Source: Collinsella aerofaciens (GTDB taxonomy: Bacteria > Actinomycetota > Coriobacteriia > Coriobacteriales > Coriobacteriaceae). Taken from it: 64,000 nt of DNA. Position numbers and translations under genes: made by a program. The notes below the pieces were generated by a model. That model worked only from the letters and a program-made list of their open reading frames with translations. It was not told the DNA's origin and did no database searches. The DNA is taken from NCBI GenBank assembly GCA_021639365.1, contig JAJXHK010000004.1, forward strand, positions 1 to 64,000, in the 5' to 3' direction. Below are positions 16,475 to 25,711 of this stretch, one piece after another (within the stretch, counting starts at the first letter, position 1; every line of letters begins with the position of its first letter).

Positions 16475-18625
16475 ATGGCATCCAAATACTCCATGAACGA
16501 CCGTCCCAGCTGGCCGCGCCGCGCCATCGTTACCGCCGGCGAGCCCTACGGCAACAAGGGTCTGCACTTTGGCCACGTCGGCGGCGTCTTTGTCCCGGCC
16601 GACTTCTTCGCCCGCTTCCTGCGTGACCGCCTGGGCCGCGAAAACGTCATCTTCACCTCGGGCACCGACTGCTACGGTTCGCCCATCATGGAGAGCTACC
16701 GCAAGCTCAAGGAGAACGAGGGCTACGACAAGTCCATCGGCGAGTATGTCGAGTCCAATCACTCCCGCCAGGCCGCGACCCTCAACAACTACAACATCAG
16801 CTGCGATATCTACGGCGGCTCGGGCCTTGAGCCGGCGGCCCAGATCCACAACGAGGTGACTGCCGAGATTATCGAGCGCCTGCACGAGCAGGGCACCATC
16901 TCCAAGCGCTCCACGCTGCAGTTCTACGATGCCAAGGCCGGCACGTTCCTCAACGGACGCCAGGTCATCGGCCGCTGCCCCATCCAGGGCTGCAAGTCCG
17001 AGAAGGCTTATGCCGACGAGTGCGATCTGGGCCACCAGTTTGAGCCCGAGGAGCTCATCGCGCCCAAAAGCCAGCTCACCGGCGAGGTGCCCGAGTTGCG
17101 TCCGGTCGACAATCTCTACTTTGACCTGCCGGCCTACCTCGACTTCATGAAAACCTACACCGCCAAGCTCGCCCAGAACCCGCAGGTTCGCTCCGTGGTC
17201 TCCAAGACCATGGAGGAGTGGCTGCTGCCGGCTCAGCTCTACATCCAGAACAAGTTCCGCGAGGCCTTCGACGCCGTCGAGGACCAGCTTCCCGAGCACA
17301 CCGTGCTGGAGCCCGAGGGCAACAAGAGCAGCTTTACCGTCACCTTCCCCAGCTGGAAGGAGCGCGACGACGCCCACGCGGTGCTCGCCAACGGCGGCGT
17401 GCGCTTCCGCAGCGGCAAGGCGCTCGTGCCCTTCCGCATCACCGGCAACATCGACTGGGGCGTTCCGGTGCCCGAGGTCGATGGCGTCTCCGACGTCACC
17501 TGCTGGTGCTGGCCCGAGAGCCTGTGGGCGCCCATCAGCTATACGCGTACCGTGCTCGCGCGCGATGCCAAGGCCGCCGGCGTGACCGAGGGCGTCGCCG
17601 CCCAGGATGCCGCCCTCATGGGCGAGCCCGCTGCCGACTCCACGCAGGTACCCGCGCCCACCTACCAGCACAGCTCGCTCGACTGGCGCGACTGGTGGTG
17701 CTCTGACGACGCTCAGATTTACCAGTTCATCGGTCAGGACAACATCTATTTCTACTGCATCGCGCAGACCGCCATGTGGGAGGCCCTGGGCTGGGACCTC
17801 ACGCAGAGCACCGTCAGCGCCTGCTACCACCTGCTCTACATGGGCAAAAAGGCCAGCTCGTCCTCGCAGACGCCTCCCCCGCCGGCAGACGACCTGCTCA
17901 ACCACTACACCTGCGAGCAGATGCGCGCGCACTGGCTGTCGCTCGGCCTGTCCGAGAAGCCGGTGAGCTTTAGCCCCAAGGCATACGACACCCGCGTGAC
18001 CGGCAAGGACAAGGACGGCAACGAGGTGCGCGCCTGCGACGACAAGCGCGTTATCGACCCGGCCCTTAAGGAGAGCGCCCTTTTGACCGGCGTGTTCAAC
18101 CGCTTGGCCCGCAGCTGCTTCTACGGCGTCGCCGTCAAGGAGGGCGACGAGAGCCCCTACCGCAACGGCTGCATCCCCGCCGGTGCAGCTTCTGACACCG
18201 TAGTCGAGGCCGCCGAGCAGGCAGCCCTCGCCTTTGAGCAGGCCATGTACAAGTTCGAGACGCACCGCGCGCTTGCCGTGTGCGACGACTACCTGCGCGC
18301 CGCCAACAAGCGCTGGAGCGATGCCTCCAAGGCCGCCAACAAGCTCGAGGGCGAGCCGGCCAACGCCGCAATGACGCAGGCCCTCGTCGACGCCTTTACC
18401 GAGCTGCGCGTGGCGACCGTCCTGATGCACGGTATTGTGCCGGCCGGCTGCGAGCTCATCTGCGAGTACTTCGACGTCGACCCGGTCGCTTTCTTTAGCT
18501 GGGATAACATCTTTGCCTCCACGGACGAGTTCGTGGAGATCCTGGGCGAGAAGCCCGGCGAGCACCGCGTAAAGCCGCTGCCCCCGCGCTTCGACTTCTT
18601 CAGCAAGCACGAGAGCCAGTACTAA
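16475..18625 (+). CDS. Methionyl-tRNA synthetase-like class I tRNA ligase
   Basis: A 716-residue class I aminoacyl-tRNA synthetase resembling MetG. The HIGH-type signature is HFGH (residues 31-34) and a zinc-knuckle insertion (CPIQGCKSEKAYADEC) follows near residue 170. At the place of KMSKS the protein has GKKASSSS (458-464) followed by QTPPPP, so the second Lys is missing and the loop reads KASSS. The C-terminal helical domain keeps the anticodon-binding layout. The start at 16475 has GAAGGAG four bases upstream. It may be the only MetRS or a divergent paralogue with another role; that cannot be decided from one window. An rRNA methyltransferase follows by 36 bases. Confidence 0.8.
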   Translation: MASKYSMNDRPSWPRRAIVTAGEPYGNKGLHFGHVGGVFVPADFFARFLRDRLGRENVIFTSGTDCYGSPIMESYRKLKENEGYDKSIGEYVESNHSRQAATLNNYNISCDIYGGSGLEPAAQIHNEVTAEIIERLHEQGTISKRSTLQFYDAKAGTFLNGRQVIGRCPIQGCKSEKAYADECDLGHQFEPEELIAPKSQLTGEVPELRPVDNLYFDLPAYLDFMKTYTAKLAQNPQVRSVVSKTMEEWLLPAQLYIQNKFREAFDAVEDQLPEHTVLEPEGNKSSFTVTFPSWKERDDAHAVLANGGVRFRSGKALVPFRITGNIDWGVPVPEVDGVSDVTCWCWPESLWAPISYTRTVLARDAKAAGVTEGVAAQDAALMGEPAADSTQVPAPTYQHSSLDWRDWWCSDDAQIYQFIGQDNIYFYCIAQTAMWEALGWDLTQSTVSACYHLLYMGKKASSSSQTPPPPADDLLNHYTCEQMRAHWLSLGLSEKPVSFSPKAYDTRVTGKDKDGNEVRACDDKRVIDPALKESALLTGVFNRLARSCFYGVAVKEGDESPYRNGCIPAGAASDTVVEAAEQAALAFEQAMYKFETHRALAVCDDYLRAANKRWSDASKAANKLEGEPANAAMTQALVDAFTELRVATVLMHGIVPAGCELICEYFDVDPVAFFSWDNIFASTDEFVEILGEKPGEHRVKPLPPRFDFFSKHESQY

Positions 18626-18661
18626 ACACTCGACATGTAATGGAATGGGAAGGAAAGACGG

Positions 18662-19765
18662 ATGTCCAAGCCGCGTCGTCGTAAGCAGAAAAAGCAGGTT
18701 AAACCCGAGCTCAAGCTCAGGCAGTTTGCCGCCACCGAGCTTTCCGACCAGCTTGCCGCCCAACACTCCGCCGCCGACCTGCCGCGCTTTATGGTCGACA
18801 CGGTCGCCGGCGCCTATGCGCCCGCCGATGCCGAGCTCATGATCGAGGGCTTCGGCGCCGCGGCCACACGCCCGGTCACGCTGCGCGCCAACACGCTCAA
18901 GGCAACCGCCGAGGACATCGCTGCGGCGCTCGATGCCGCCGGCATCGCCCACAACCCCGTCACCTGGTACCCAGACGCCTTCATCCTGCCCGAGGCCCAG
19001 GTTTCCGACCTGTGGGATCTCGACATCTACCGCGACGGCAAGATCTACCTGCAGAGCCTGTCGTCCATGATGCCGCCGCTGGTCCTGGGCGCTCAGGCAG
19101 GCGAGGACATCCTGGACATGTGCGCAGCCCCTGGCGGCAAGACGACGCAGATCGCCGCCCTCACGCAGGGGCAGGCGCACCTTACCGCCTGCGAGATGAG
19201 CATTCCCCGCGCCGAGAAGCTCGAAGCCAACCTCCACCGCCAAGGTGCAAAAAACGTGCCCGTCTTGCGCACCGACGCACGCGAGCTCGACGAGTTCTTC
19301 CGCTTTGACCGCATCCTGCTCGATGCTCCCTGCACCGGCACGGGCACCGTCATCAGCGGCAACGAGAAAAGCCTGCGCGGCCTGACCGAGCAGCTGCTCG
19401 TCAAATGCGCCCGCTCGCAGCGTGCGCTTCTGGACCGCGCCATGGGAGCCCTCAAACCGGGCGGCACGCTCGTCTATTCGACTTGTTCGATCTTGCCGCA
19501 GGAAAACGAGGACGCCCTGCAAGAGGCCCTCGACAAGCATATGGACTGCGAGCTCATCCCCCTCGACGGCACGCCAAGCGAAAGTGAGGCACGCCGCGCC
19601 CAGGAAGCTGGCGAGGAGCCGCGCATCGAGTCCAACGCCCTGACCGAGGCCATTGCCGCGGGTCAGGTATCGGCCATCGCCAACGGCCTGCCCGGCACGC
19701 TCACCATTCCGCCCAGCCGCGAATTTGAGGGCTTCTACATTGCCCTGATCCGAAAACGCAGCTAG
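18662..19765 (+). CDS. RsmB/RsmF (NOL1/NOP2/Sun) family rRNA cytosine-C5 methyltransferase
   Basis: A 367-residue AdoMet-dependent methyltransferase. MCAAPGGKT (about residue 157) is the AdoMet-binding motif I, DAPCTGTG carries the Cys of motif IV and YSTCSI the catalytic Cys of motif VI, a pair diagnostic of m5C RNA methyltransferases. The first 20 residues are highly basic. It lacks the NusB-like N-terminal domain of RsmB and the C-terminal RNA-binding part of full-length RsmF, so the target base is open. The ATG follows GGAAGGAAAG. It probably shares a transcript with the MetRS-like gene. Confidence 0.9.
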   Translation: MSKPRRRKQKKQVKPELKLRQFAATELSDQLAAQHSAADLPRFMVDTVAGAYAPADAELMIEGFGAAATRPVTLRANTLKATAEDIAAALDAAGIAHNPVTWYPDAFILPEAQVSDLWDLDIYRDGKIYLQSLSSMMPPLVLGAQAGEDILDMCAAPGGKTTQIAALTQGQAHLTACEMSIPRAEKLEANLHRQGAKNVPVLRTDARELDEFFRFDRILLDAPCTGTGTVISGNEKSLRGLTEQLLVKCARSQRALLDRAMGALKPGGTLVYSTCSILPQENEDALQEALDKHMDCELIPLDGTPSESEARRAQEAGEEPRIESNALTEAIAAGQVSAIANGLPGTLTIPPSREFEGFYIALIRKRS

Positions 19766-19789
19766 CGCACGGATCCAAAACTCAACAAG

Positions 19790-19960
19790 CTATCTCCGTG
19801 CGCGTTTGCCCCGCTGGTCGCGATGCTGTTTAAGCATCGCGCGCTCCTTGCGTTCGGCCCTTTTGCCCTTAATGGCCGTGACCACAAAGTAGATGACCGC
19901 GGCGGCAACGATTGCGCCCACACACAGGCCAATCGAGCCAAACATTGCTGTCAATTCCAT
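19790..19960 (-). CDS. Small single-span membrane protein, 56 residues
   Basis: A short frame starting at the ATG at 19960, eight bases after AGAGAGGTG, encodes MELTAMFGSIG, then a hydrophobic helix (residues 9-30) and a strongly basic cytoplasmic tail with many Arg, Lys and Gln. The ribosome binding site, the hydrophobic-then-positive layout and absence of overlapping genes support it. Its 3' end converges on the methyltransferase gene, and a 9+9 inverted repeat (19765-19773 and 19795-19803) spans both stop codons. Function unknown. Confidence 0.65.
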   Translation of the reverse strand: MELTAMFGSIGLCVGAIVAAAVIYFVVTAIKGKRAERKERAMLKQHRDQRGKRARR

Positions 19961-20151
19961 ACCGCGTCACCTCTCTTTTAAACGGGACATTCAAGATAGC
20001 ACCTCAATACCCGCCACCACAGCTCCTTCACGTTCGCCGGCCCTTCGGTCTAACGGATGGCGCGGCGGGGAAAAATCAACTCGTCAAACGATTTAGCATT
20101 CGCAATTCCGGCTGCATCGCGCCGGCCGTCATCACATAGAATCGAGCTTCC

Positions 20152-21243
20152 ATGGATACCCTCAACGATCTAAATGAGCGCGTCGACGCCTTCGTCGGCA
20201 CCAGCTCCTTCGACACGCCTGCCGCGGCAAGCGACCAAGCCCCCATCGATGTGCCCGCCGAGGTTCACGAGGACATCGTCGCCTCGGTCGATTTCTCCGA
20301 GGTCGAGCTCGCAGACGAGTTCACCGAACCCCAGGTAGCCGTGACCCCCAACGGACTGCTTCCCATGGAGCCGCTGCCCATCGACGGGCGCCTGCGCAAG
20401 GCGGCCCTTCGCATGCCTGACGAGATTGAGGAGGCCAGCGGCTTCACGCTCTTCGGCCGTCGTATCAAATCGCTCATCTACACCACCGACGTCGCGGTCA
20501 TCCGCAACTCCAACGCCGATGCCGTCTTTGCCGTTTACCCCTTCACGCCGCAGCCCGCCATTACGCAGGCGCTGCTGACCGTCGCCGAGTGCCCGGTCTT
20601 CGTAGGCGTGGGCGGTGGCACCACCACCGGCAAGCGCTCCGTTCAGATGGCAGCCGTCTCCGAGATGCAGGGCGCGGCGGGCTGTGTGGTCAACTCCCCC
20701 GCCAGCGCCGAGATGGTCGAGCACATCACCAACATCGCCGACATCCCCGTCATCGCTACGGTCGTTCGCTGCGACGACGATGCCCACGCCAAGGTGCGCG
20801 CCGGCGCCAAGATTCTCAACATCGCCGCCGGCAAGAACACGCCCCAGGTCCTACGCGAGCTGCGCAAGCACTATCCCAACCTGCCGCTCATCGCGCCGGG
20901 CGGCAAGACGCCCGAGAGCATCCGTGAAACCATCGCCGCCGGCGCCAACGCCATCATCTGGACGCCGCCTTCGGCCCAGCAGCTACAGACCGACATGATG
21001 CAGCGTTATCGCAAGATGAAGGAAGACGCCACACCTGTCATCTCGCACGACGATGTGCCCATTATCGACCAGGTCGCCGCCGCCGAGGTCAGCCAAGTCG
21101 AGAACATGAATCCCGACGTGCCGATTCCCGACGAAGTCATCGAGCGCGTCGCTTCGATCCACGAGCGCGTCGAGGAGCATCGCGCCAACCGCGGCCTCAA
21201 GCCGTCACTGCACGGCTTCTTCTTCCGCGGAAAGAAACGCTAA
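20152..21243 (+). CDS. Conserved TIM-barrel-type protein, often annotated as hydrolase
   Basis: A 363-residue protein. After an acidic 75-residue N-terminal extension, it follows a family widespread in Firmicutes and Actinobacteria whose members share SLFGRRIKS, NADAVFAVYPFTPQP, GGGTTTGKR, the alternating beta-strand pattern and a glycine-rich phosphate-binding-like end (IAPGGKTPES). The pattern of strand-ending ILNIAAG and LIAPGGKT resembles (beta/alpha)8 barrels of the ribulose-phosphate-binding type. No activity is established that I know of. The C-terminal 60 residues are also extra. Only a weak ribosome binding site precedes the ATG, so the true start could be downstream of the acidic tail. 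Confidence 0.7.
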   Translation: MDTLNDLNERVDAFVGTSSFDTPAAASDQAPIDVPAEVHEDIVASVDFSEVELADEFTEPQVAVTPNGLLPMEPLPIDGRLRKAALRMPDEIEEASGFTLFGRRIKSLIYTTDVAVIRNSNADAVFAVYPFTPQPAITQALLTVAECPVFVGVGGGTTTGKRSVQMAAVSEMQGAAGCVVNSPASAEMVEHITNIADIPVIATVVRCDDDAHAKVRAGAKILNIAAGKNTPQVLRELRKHYPNLPLIAPGGKTPESIRETIAAGANAIIWTPPSAQQLQTDMMQRYRKMKEDATPVISHDDVPIIDQVAAAEVSQVENMNPDVPIPDEVIERVASIHERVEEHRANRGLKPSLHGFFFRGKKR

Positions 21244-21253
21244 CCCCAACAGC

Positions 21254-21290
21254 AAGGCCCGCCCCACAAACGTGAGGCAGGCCGTTTTCG
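21254..21290. terminator. Terminator hairpin between convergent genes
   Basis: GGCC-C-GCC-C-CAC pairs with GTG-A-GGC-A-GGCC around a loop of four (21256-21283), with two symmetric C/A mismatches, followed on the plus strand by GTTTTCGTTT. It probably ends the plus-strand gene and may also work for the convergent degV. Confidence 0.65.
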
Positions 21291-21324
21291 TTTGAGCAAT
21301 CATGCAGCGACGTGATGGGCCAAG

Positions 21325-22215
21325 TTAATCCACGCGCTTGTCGCCCATAAAGAAGAGCGCCACCGTACCAGGTCCGGTATGCGAACCGATCAGAGTGCCG
21401 ATGTTATTGATCTCAATCTTGCCTTTAAGCTGCGGAACCTGTTCCTCAATCAGCGCCGCAACGGCCTCGGCATCCTCGCGGCACGCCGAGTGCGACATGA
21501 TGCACTTACCCGAATAATCCGCACCGTCCTGCACGTGTGCCATCATGGTCTTAGCCATCTCGGAAATCGCGCGCTTCTTAGTGCGAATCTTCTCACGTGG
21601 CGACAGTCCACCTTCGCAATCGACCGTCATAAGCGGGCAAATTTTAAGCGCCGTGCCGATGATCGCGCTCGCAGCCGAAATGCGACCGCCGCGCAGGTAG
21701 CTCGACAGGTCGGTCGAGAAGAACCAGTGGTGAAGGTTGAGTTTATGCTCCTCAATCCAAGCGGCCGTCTCGTCGAGCGAAGCACCGCCATCGCGCACGT
21801 CGGCGGCACATTCCGCCAGCAGGCCAAAGCCCGAAGACGCCGCTAACGAATCGATGACGCGCACCTTGCCGCCCTGGGGATAGCGATCCGCGAGCATCTG
21901 CGCCGCAACGCAGGCCGATCCATACGTGCCCGAAATACCCGACGACAACGTCAGATGCAGCACGTCTTTACCCTCGGCAACAAACGGCTCCCAAAACTCC
22001 TCGTACTCACCCACGCTCACCTGAGACGTCTTGGGCATGGCGCCCGCGGCAATCTGGGCAAAAAACTCGTCCGGCGTAATCGACTGATACAGATCGTCCG
22101 TATAGACAACGTCGTCGATCTCGTAATGAAAACACACGACAGGGATATTGCGCGACGCAAAGAACTCACGGGTTCGATCGGCGGCGGATTCACAGGTCAG
22201 GACAAAATCACTCAT
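21325..22215 (-). CDS. DegV family fatty-acid-binding protein, second copy
   Basis: A 296-residue FakB/DegV-family protein. FVLTCESAAD replaces the usual TDSTSD start of the domain, with the Ser kept; PKTSQVSVGEY corresponds to the conserved TSQPS segment; LSSGISGTYGSA binds the acyl carboxylate and phosphate in studied members; RGGRISAASAIIG and HTGPGTVALFF are further hallmarks. It would present a fatty acid to FakA for phosphorylation, possibly with a different chain preference than the copy at 6465. The ATG at 22215 has AAGGAG six bases upstream. It is divergent from fbp. Confidence 0.9.
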   Translation of the reverse strand: MSDFVLTCESAADRTREFFASRNIPVVCFHYEIDDVVYTDDLYQSITPDEFFAQIAAGAMPKTSQVSVGEYEEFWEPFVAEGKDVLHLTLSSGISGTYGSACVAAQMLADRYPQGGKVRVIDSLAASSGFGLLAECAADVRDGGASLDETAAWIEEHKLNLHHWFFSTDLSSYLRGGRISAASAIIGTALKICPLMTVDCEGGLSPREKIRTKKRAISEMAKTMMAHVQDGADYSGKCIMSHSACREDAEAVAALIEEQVPQLKGKIEINNIGTLIGSHTGPGTVALFFMGDKRVD

Positions 22216-22535
22216 ATGAGGCTCCTTACTCATTGCTGCGCAAATTATCGCACAGTGAGCCTACATACGGTACATATGTCCACTATTTACCAATTCGAAC
22301 TATTTGTATTGAACATCTTTATCACGAACATCTCCATCGCCGCCATGGACCAACGTGGGCAAAATCACCCGCTTCGTCTCCACTCAACCGCCATATCTAC
22401 CTCAACTAAATCGATTTACCAAACCGTTCAGCCGACAATTCAGCCGCCGGCGCAAAATCGAAACAAAGCCGGCGCATACTGGTAAACGCTTGACGCTGTT
22501 TTATCAGTTTTACCATCCATATCGGAAGGTGTTTC
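22216..22535. other. Divergent promoter region between degV and fbp
   Basis: About 320 bases, somewhat AT-richer than the flanks. A TTGACG at about 22487 could be the -35 of fbp, with TACCAT 15 bases later as a weak -10. An 8-base direct repeat GCCGGCGC occurs at about 22447 and 22469. No gene or hairpin that I can support. Confidence 0.4.
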
Positions 22536-24452
22536 ATGGTCGCATTCGATCGCAATCCGCAAGACTTTAAATATCTGCGTCTGTTGTCGAGACAATTTCC
22601 CACCGAGCAATCCGCGTTTACCGAAATTATCAATCTCTCGGCCATTCTCAACCTGCCCAAAGGCACCGAGCATTTTATGAGCGACGTGCATGGCGAGTAC
22701 GAAGCCTTTATGCACATCCTCAACAACTGTTCGGGCGTCGTGCGCGAACATGTCGACGAGATTTTTGGCGACACGCTCACGTTTGACGAAAAGGGCGAGC
22801 TGTGCACGCTCATCTACTACCCGCGCGAGAAGATCGAGCTGGTCCGCAGCAAACGCGAGGACTCGCCCACCTGGTACAAGACCATGCTCGACCAACTCAT
22901 TGTGGTTGCCCGCTCGCTTTCGAGCCGCTATACGCGCTCCAAGGTGCGTAAGGCCATCCCGCGCGATTACGCCTACATCATCGACGAGTTGCTGCACACG
23001 CATCCGGACGAGAACAACTATCGCGTGCGCTATCACGAGCGCATCGTTGGGTCCATCCTAGAGACCGCAAGCGCCGACGACTTTATCGAGTCGCTCGCCT
23101 CGCTCATCAAGCGCCTGGCCGTCGACCACCTGCACCTGGTGGGCGATATCTTCGACCGTGGCGGCGGCGCTGCCAAGATTATGGACCGCCTGCTCACCTA
23201 CCATTCGCTCGACATTCAGTGGGGTAACCACGATCTACTGTGGATGGGCGCTGCGGCCGGTGAGCCTGCCTGCATCGCCACGGTGCTGCGCAACAACCTG
23301 CGCTACGACAATTACGAGATCCTCGAGAACGACTATGGCATCTCGCTGCGCGAGCTTGTCGCCTTTGCCGATGCCACCTATACCGCCGGTGAGCCCATCA
23401 GCCCGCTGATTAAAGCCATCAACGTCCTGCTCTTTAAGCTCGAGGGCCAGATTATCCAGCGCCACCCCGAGTTCGACATGACCAACCGCCTGCTGCTCGA
23501 CAAAATCGATCACGACGCCGGCACAGTCACGCTTGCCGACGGCAGCGTGTGGCCGCTCACGACCAGCGACTTCCCCACCGTCGACCCGACGGACCCCTAC
23601 ATGCTCACGCCCCAGGAGCAACACATCATCGACAAGCTCGTGTCCGAGTTTGTCACCGCCGACCACCTGCATCGCCATATCGATTTCCTCTACACCCACG
23701 GCTCGATGTATAAGGTCGCCAACGGCAATCTGCTGTTCCATGGCTGCGTGCCGCTCAACGAGGATGGTACCTTTAGCAGCATGAACTGCCTGGGCACCTG
23801 GCACGCAGGCCGCGATTATCTCGATTTTTGCGACCATATCGCCCGCCGAGCCTGGCGCGTCGGCGACCGCGATGCCCTCGACTGGATGTGGTACCTGTGG
23901 ATCGGCTTTAACTCACCCGCCAGCGGACGCCTGGTGCGTACCTTTGAGCGCGCCTATATCGCCGATAAGAGCACCTGGGTCGAGCCGATGGACCCGTACT
24001 TTACGCTAACCAAGTCGCCCTCGGTCTGCGACGACATCATGCGCGAGTTCGGCGTTGCCCCCATGGCATGTTCGCCGACCGGTCACATCATCAATGGCCA
24101 TACGCCCGTCAAGACTACCAAGGGCGAGCAGCCCATCCGCGCCAACGGCAAGCTGCTGGTCATCGATGGCGGTTTCTGCCGCGCCTACCATCCCAAAACA
24201 GGCATCGCCGGCTACACGCTCATCTCGAGCTCGCGCGGATGCCGCCTCAAGTCGCACCAGGCCTTTACCACCGTTGCCGAGGCGCTCACCCGCAATATCG
24301 ATATCGAGAGCGAGACCAACCGCTTTGACGAGGCCGACCGCCGCCGCATGGTAAGCGACACCGATACGGGTGCCAAGATCCGCAGCCAAATCCAGGACCT
24401 ACGCCAACTGCTCGATGCATATAGAAACGGTGCTATCGAGGAGCGCGCCTAG
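22536..24452 (+). CDS. fbp: Class III fructose-1,6-bisphosphatase
   Basis: A 638-residue gluconeogenic phosphatase of the Firmicutes-type class III, which belongs to the calcineurin-like metallophosphoesterases. Metal-binding motifs appear in order: MSDVHGEYEAF (about residue 48), LVGDIFDRGG (about 202), QWGNHDLLWMG (about 229), and later INGHTPVK and the FLYTHGS/LLFHGC histidines. The length and the FRTLRLLSRQFPT-like N-terminus (YLRLLSRQFPTEQ) agree with the family. The ATG is preceded by GGAAGGTG. Two gtrA genes follow in the same direction. Confidence 0.96.
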   Translation: MVAFDRNPQDFKYLRLLSRQFPTEQSAFTEIINLSAILNLPKGTEHFMSDVHGEYEAFMHILNNCSGVVREHVDEIFGDTLTFDEKGELCTLIYYPREKIELVRSKREDSPTWYKTMLDQLIVVARSLSSRYTRSKVRKAIPRDYAYIIDELLHTHPDENNYRVRYHERIVGSILETASADDFIESLASLIKRLAVDHLHLVGDIFDRGGGAAKIMDRLLTYHSLDIQWGNHDLLWMGAAAGEPACIATVLRNNLRYDNYEILENDYGISLRELVAFADATYTAGEPISPLIKAINVLLFKLEGQIIQRHPEFDMTNRLLLDKIDHDAGTVTLADGSVWPLTTSDFPTVDPTDPYMLTPQEQHIIDKLVSEFVTADHLHRHIDFLYTHGSMYKVANGNLLFHGCVPLNEDGTFSSMNCLGTWHAGRDYLDFCDHIARRAWRVGDRDALDWMWYLWIGFNSPASGRLVRTFERAYIADKSTWVEPMDPYFTLTKSPSVCDDIMREFGVAPMACSPTGHIINGHTPVKTTKGEQPIRANGKLLVIDGGFCRAYHPKTGIAGYTLISSSRGCRLKSHQAFTTVAEALTRNIDIESETNRFDEADRRRMVSDTDTGAKIRSQIQDLRQLLDAYRNGAIEERA

Positions 24453-24530
24453 CTCCACCCGTGGGGATTGGCTAAACTTGCTGAGTTTGTCATCCCCACG
24501 GCGCTGCGGCGCCACCCTAAGGCAGGTACC

Positions 24531-24926
24531 ATGCAAAAGCTCCTTGCGCAGATCATGAAGTTTGGCGTCGTCGGCGTCGTCGCCACGGTCATCGACTTTG
24601 GCATCATGAATCTGCTCCACTACGGCCTGGGCCTTAACATCCTGATCGCCAATACCAGCGGCTTTATCGTCTCGCTCATCTTTAACTACGTCGCGAGCAT
24701 GAAGTACGTGTTTGCGCACAAGGAGGGCATGAGTCGCCGCCGCGAGTTCATTATCTTTGTCGTGCTGTCCGTGATCGGCCTGGCGCTCAACGACGGTATC
24801 GTGCTGGCGCTCAACGCCGGCCTGGGGCTCGAGGCCAATATCGCCAAGATTTGCGCCACCGCGCTTGTTATGGTCTACAACTTTGTGACCCGAAAGATCT
24901 TCCTGGAGGGCGACGAGACCAAGTAA
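24531..24926 (+). CDS. GtrA family membrane protein, copy 1
   Basis: A 131-residue protein with four membrane helices, the size of GtrA proteins that move lipid-linked sugars or assist cell-surface glycosylation. FGVVGVVATVIDFG in the first helix, FNYVASMKYVF after the second and the final TRKIFLEG are family motifs. I prefer the ATG at 24531 (AGGCAGGT upstream) over a TTG at 24468. It starts 78 bases after fbp. A paralogue follows at 25145. No glycosyltransferase gene is adjacent, which is unusual for this family. Confidence 0.88.
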   Translation: MQKLLAQIMKFGVVGVVATVIDFGIMNLLHYGLGLNILIANTSGFIVSLIFNYVASMKYVFAHKEGMSRRREFIIFVVLSVIGLALNDGIVLALNAGLGLEANIAKICATALVMVYNFVTRKIFLEGDETK

Positions 24927-25144
24927 CTCGCAACCTTACAGCTTTACGATGCCCACGGATGACGCGCGTCGAGCGCTGTGTTGTTCGTGGGCTTTGCTCG
25001 TTTACGGGCAAATTTTCAACGTTTGCGGATTAGCTCTTGAAAATTTGGCGAGTTCGTATAGTTCTTGGCAAAGACCTTACGTTTCCCTTGCAAAAGCTCT
25101 AAAGTATCCTCTGCTCGATTCATCAACGCATTGGATGTGATTAC

Positions 25145-25552
25145 GTGCGCAAGGCACTGGCACAACCTCATACCAAGCAGTTCCTCAAGTTCGCTGTCGT
25201 GGGTCTTATCTCCTTTGGCATCGACTGGGGTATGCTCATTGCGCTCGTCGAGCTGTTTCACCTCGACTTTTTGATGAGCACCACGGTTTCGTTCATCACG
25301 TCCGTCGTGGTCAACTACTGGCTCAGCATGAAGTACGTGTTCGACCATCGCGAGGGAATGAGCCGCAAGCGCGAGTTCACGATCTTCACCATCCTGTCGG
25401 TGATCGGTCTGGGCCTCAACGACCTATACATGTTTGTGGGCGTCACGTTTTTGAGCATCGGCTACCAGGCCATGAAGGCCATCGCCACGTTCCTGGTCAC
25501 CTGGTACAACTACTTTAGCCGCCGCTTCTTCCTCGAGGGCGCACGGTCGTAG
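25145..25552 (+). CDS. GtrA family membrane protein, copy 2
   Basis: A 135-residue, four-helix GtrA protein clearly homologous to copy 1: FAVVGLISFGIDWG, VNYWLSMKYVFDHREGMSRKREF and SRRFFLEG all have counterparts, and the order and spacing are the same, so the pair arose by tandem duplication. The GTG at 25145 is the best placed start but its ribosome binding site is weak. The 218-base gap upstream may hold a separate promoter. A strong terminator follows 26 bases after the stop. Confidence 0.87.
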   Translation: MRKALAQPHTKQFLKFAVVGLISFGIDWGMLIALVELFHLDFLMSTTVSFITSVVVNYWLSMKYVFDHREGMSRKREFTIFTILSVIGLGLNDLYMFVGVTFLSIGYQAMKAIATFLVTWYNYFSRRFFLEGARS

Positions 25553-25578
25553 TCGATTCGCTATTTGCTTGAATGTAT

Positions 25579-25614
25579 AACCGGTTGGAATTCCCGTTCC
25601 AACCGGTTTTTTGT
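25579..25614 (+). terminator. Intrinsic terminator after gtrA copy 2
   Basis: AACCGGTTGGAA (25579-25590) pairs perfectly with TTCCAACCGGTT (25597-25608) around a 6-base loop and is followed by TTTTG. Confidence 0.93.
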
Positions 25615-25651
25615 TTGCCGAGAGACCATGCGACCCAGTCCCATTCGCATG

Positions 25652-25690
25652 AAAAACGGGCGGCCCGGATGTTTGTCCGAACCGCCCGCT
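25652..25690 (-). terminator. Intrinsic terminator after the DUF4430 operon
   Basis: On the minus strand GCGGGCGG and CCGCCCG-type arms (25682-25689 and 25656-25663) enclose a loop and are followed by GTTTTTC. It lies about 20 bases after the stop of the small DUF4430 gene and closes the riboswitch-led transcript. Confidence 0.85.
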
Positions 25691-25711
25691 TGGTGCGATA
25701 TGTCGAGGTCT

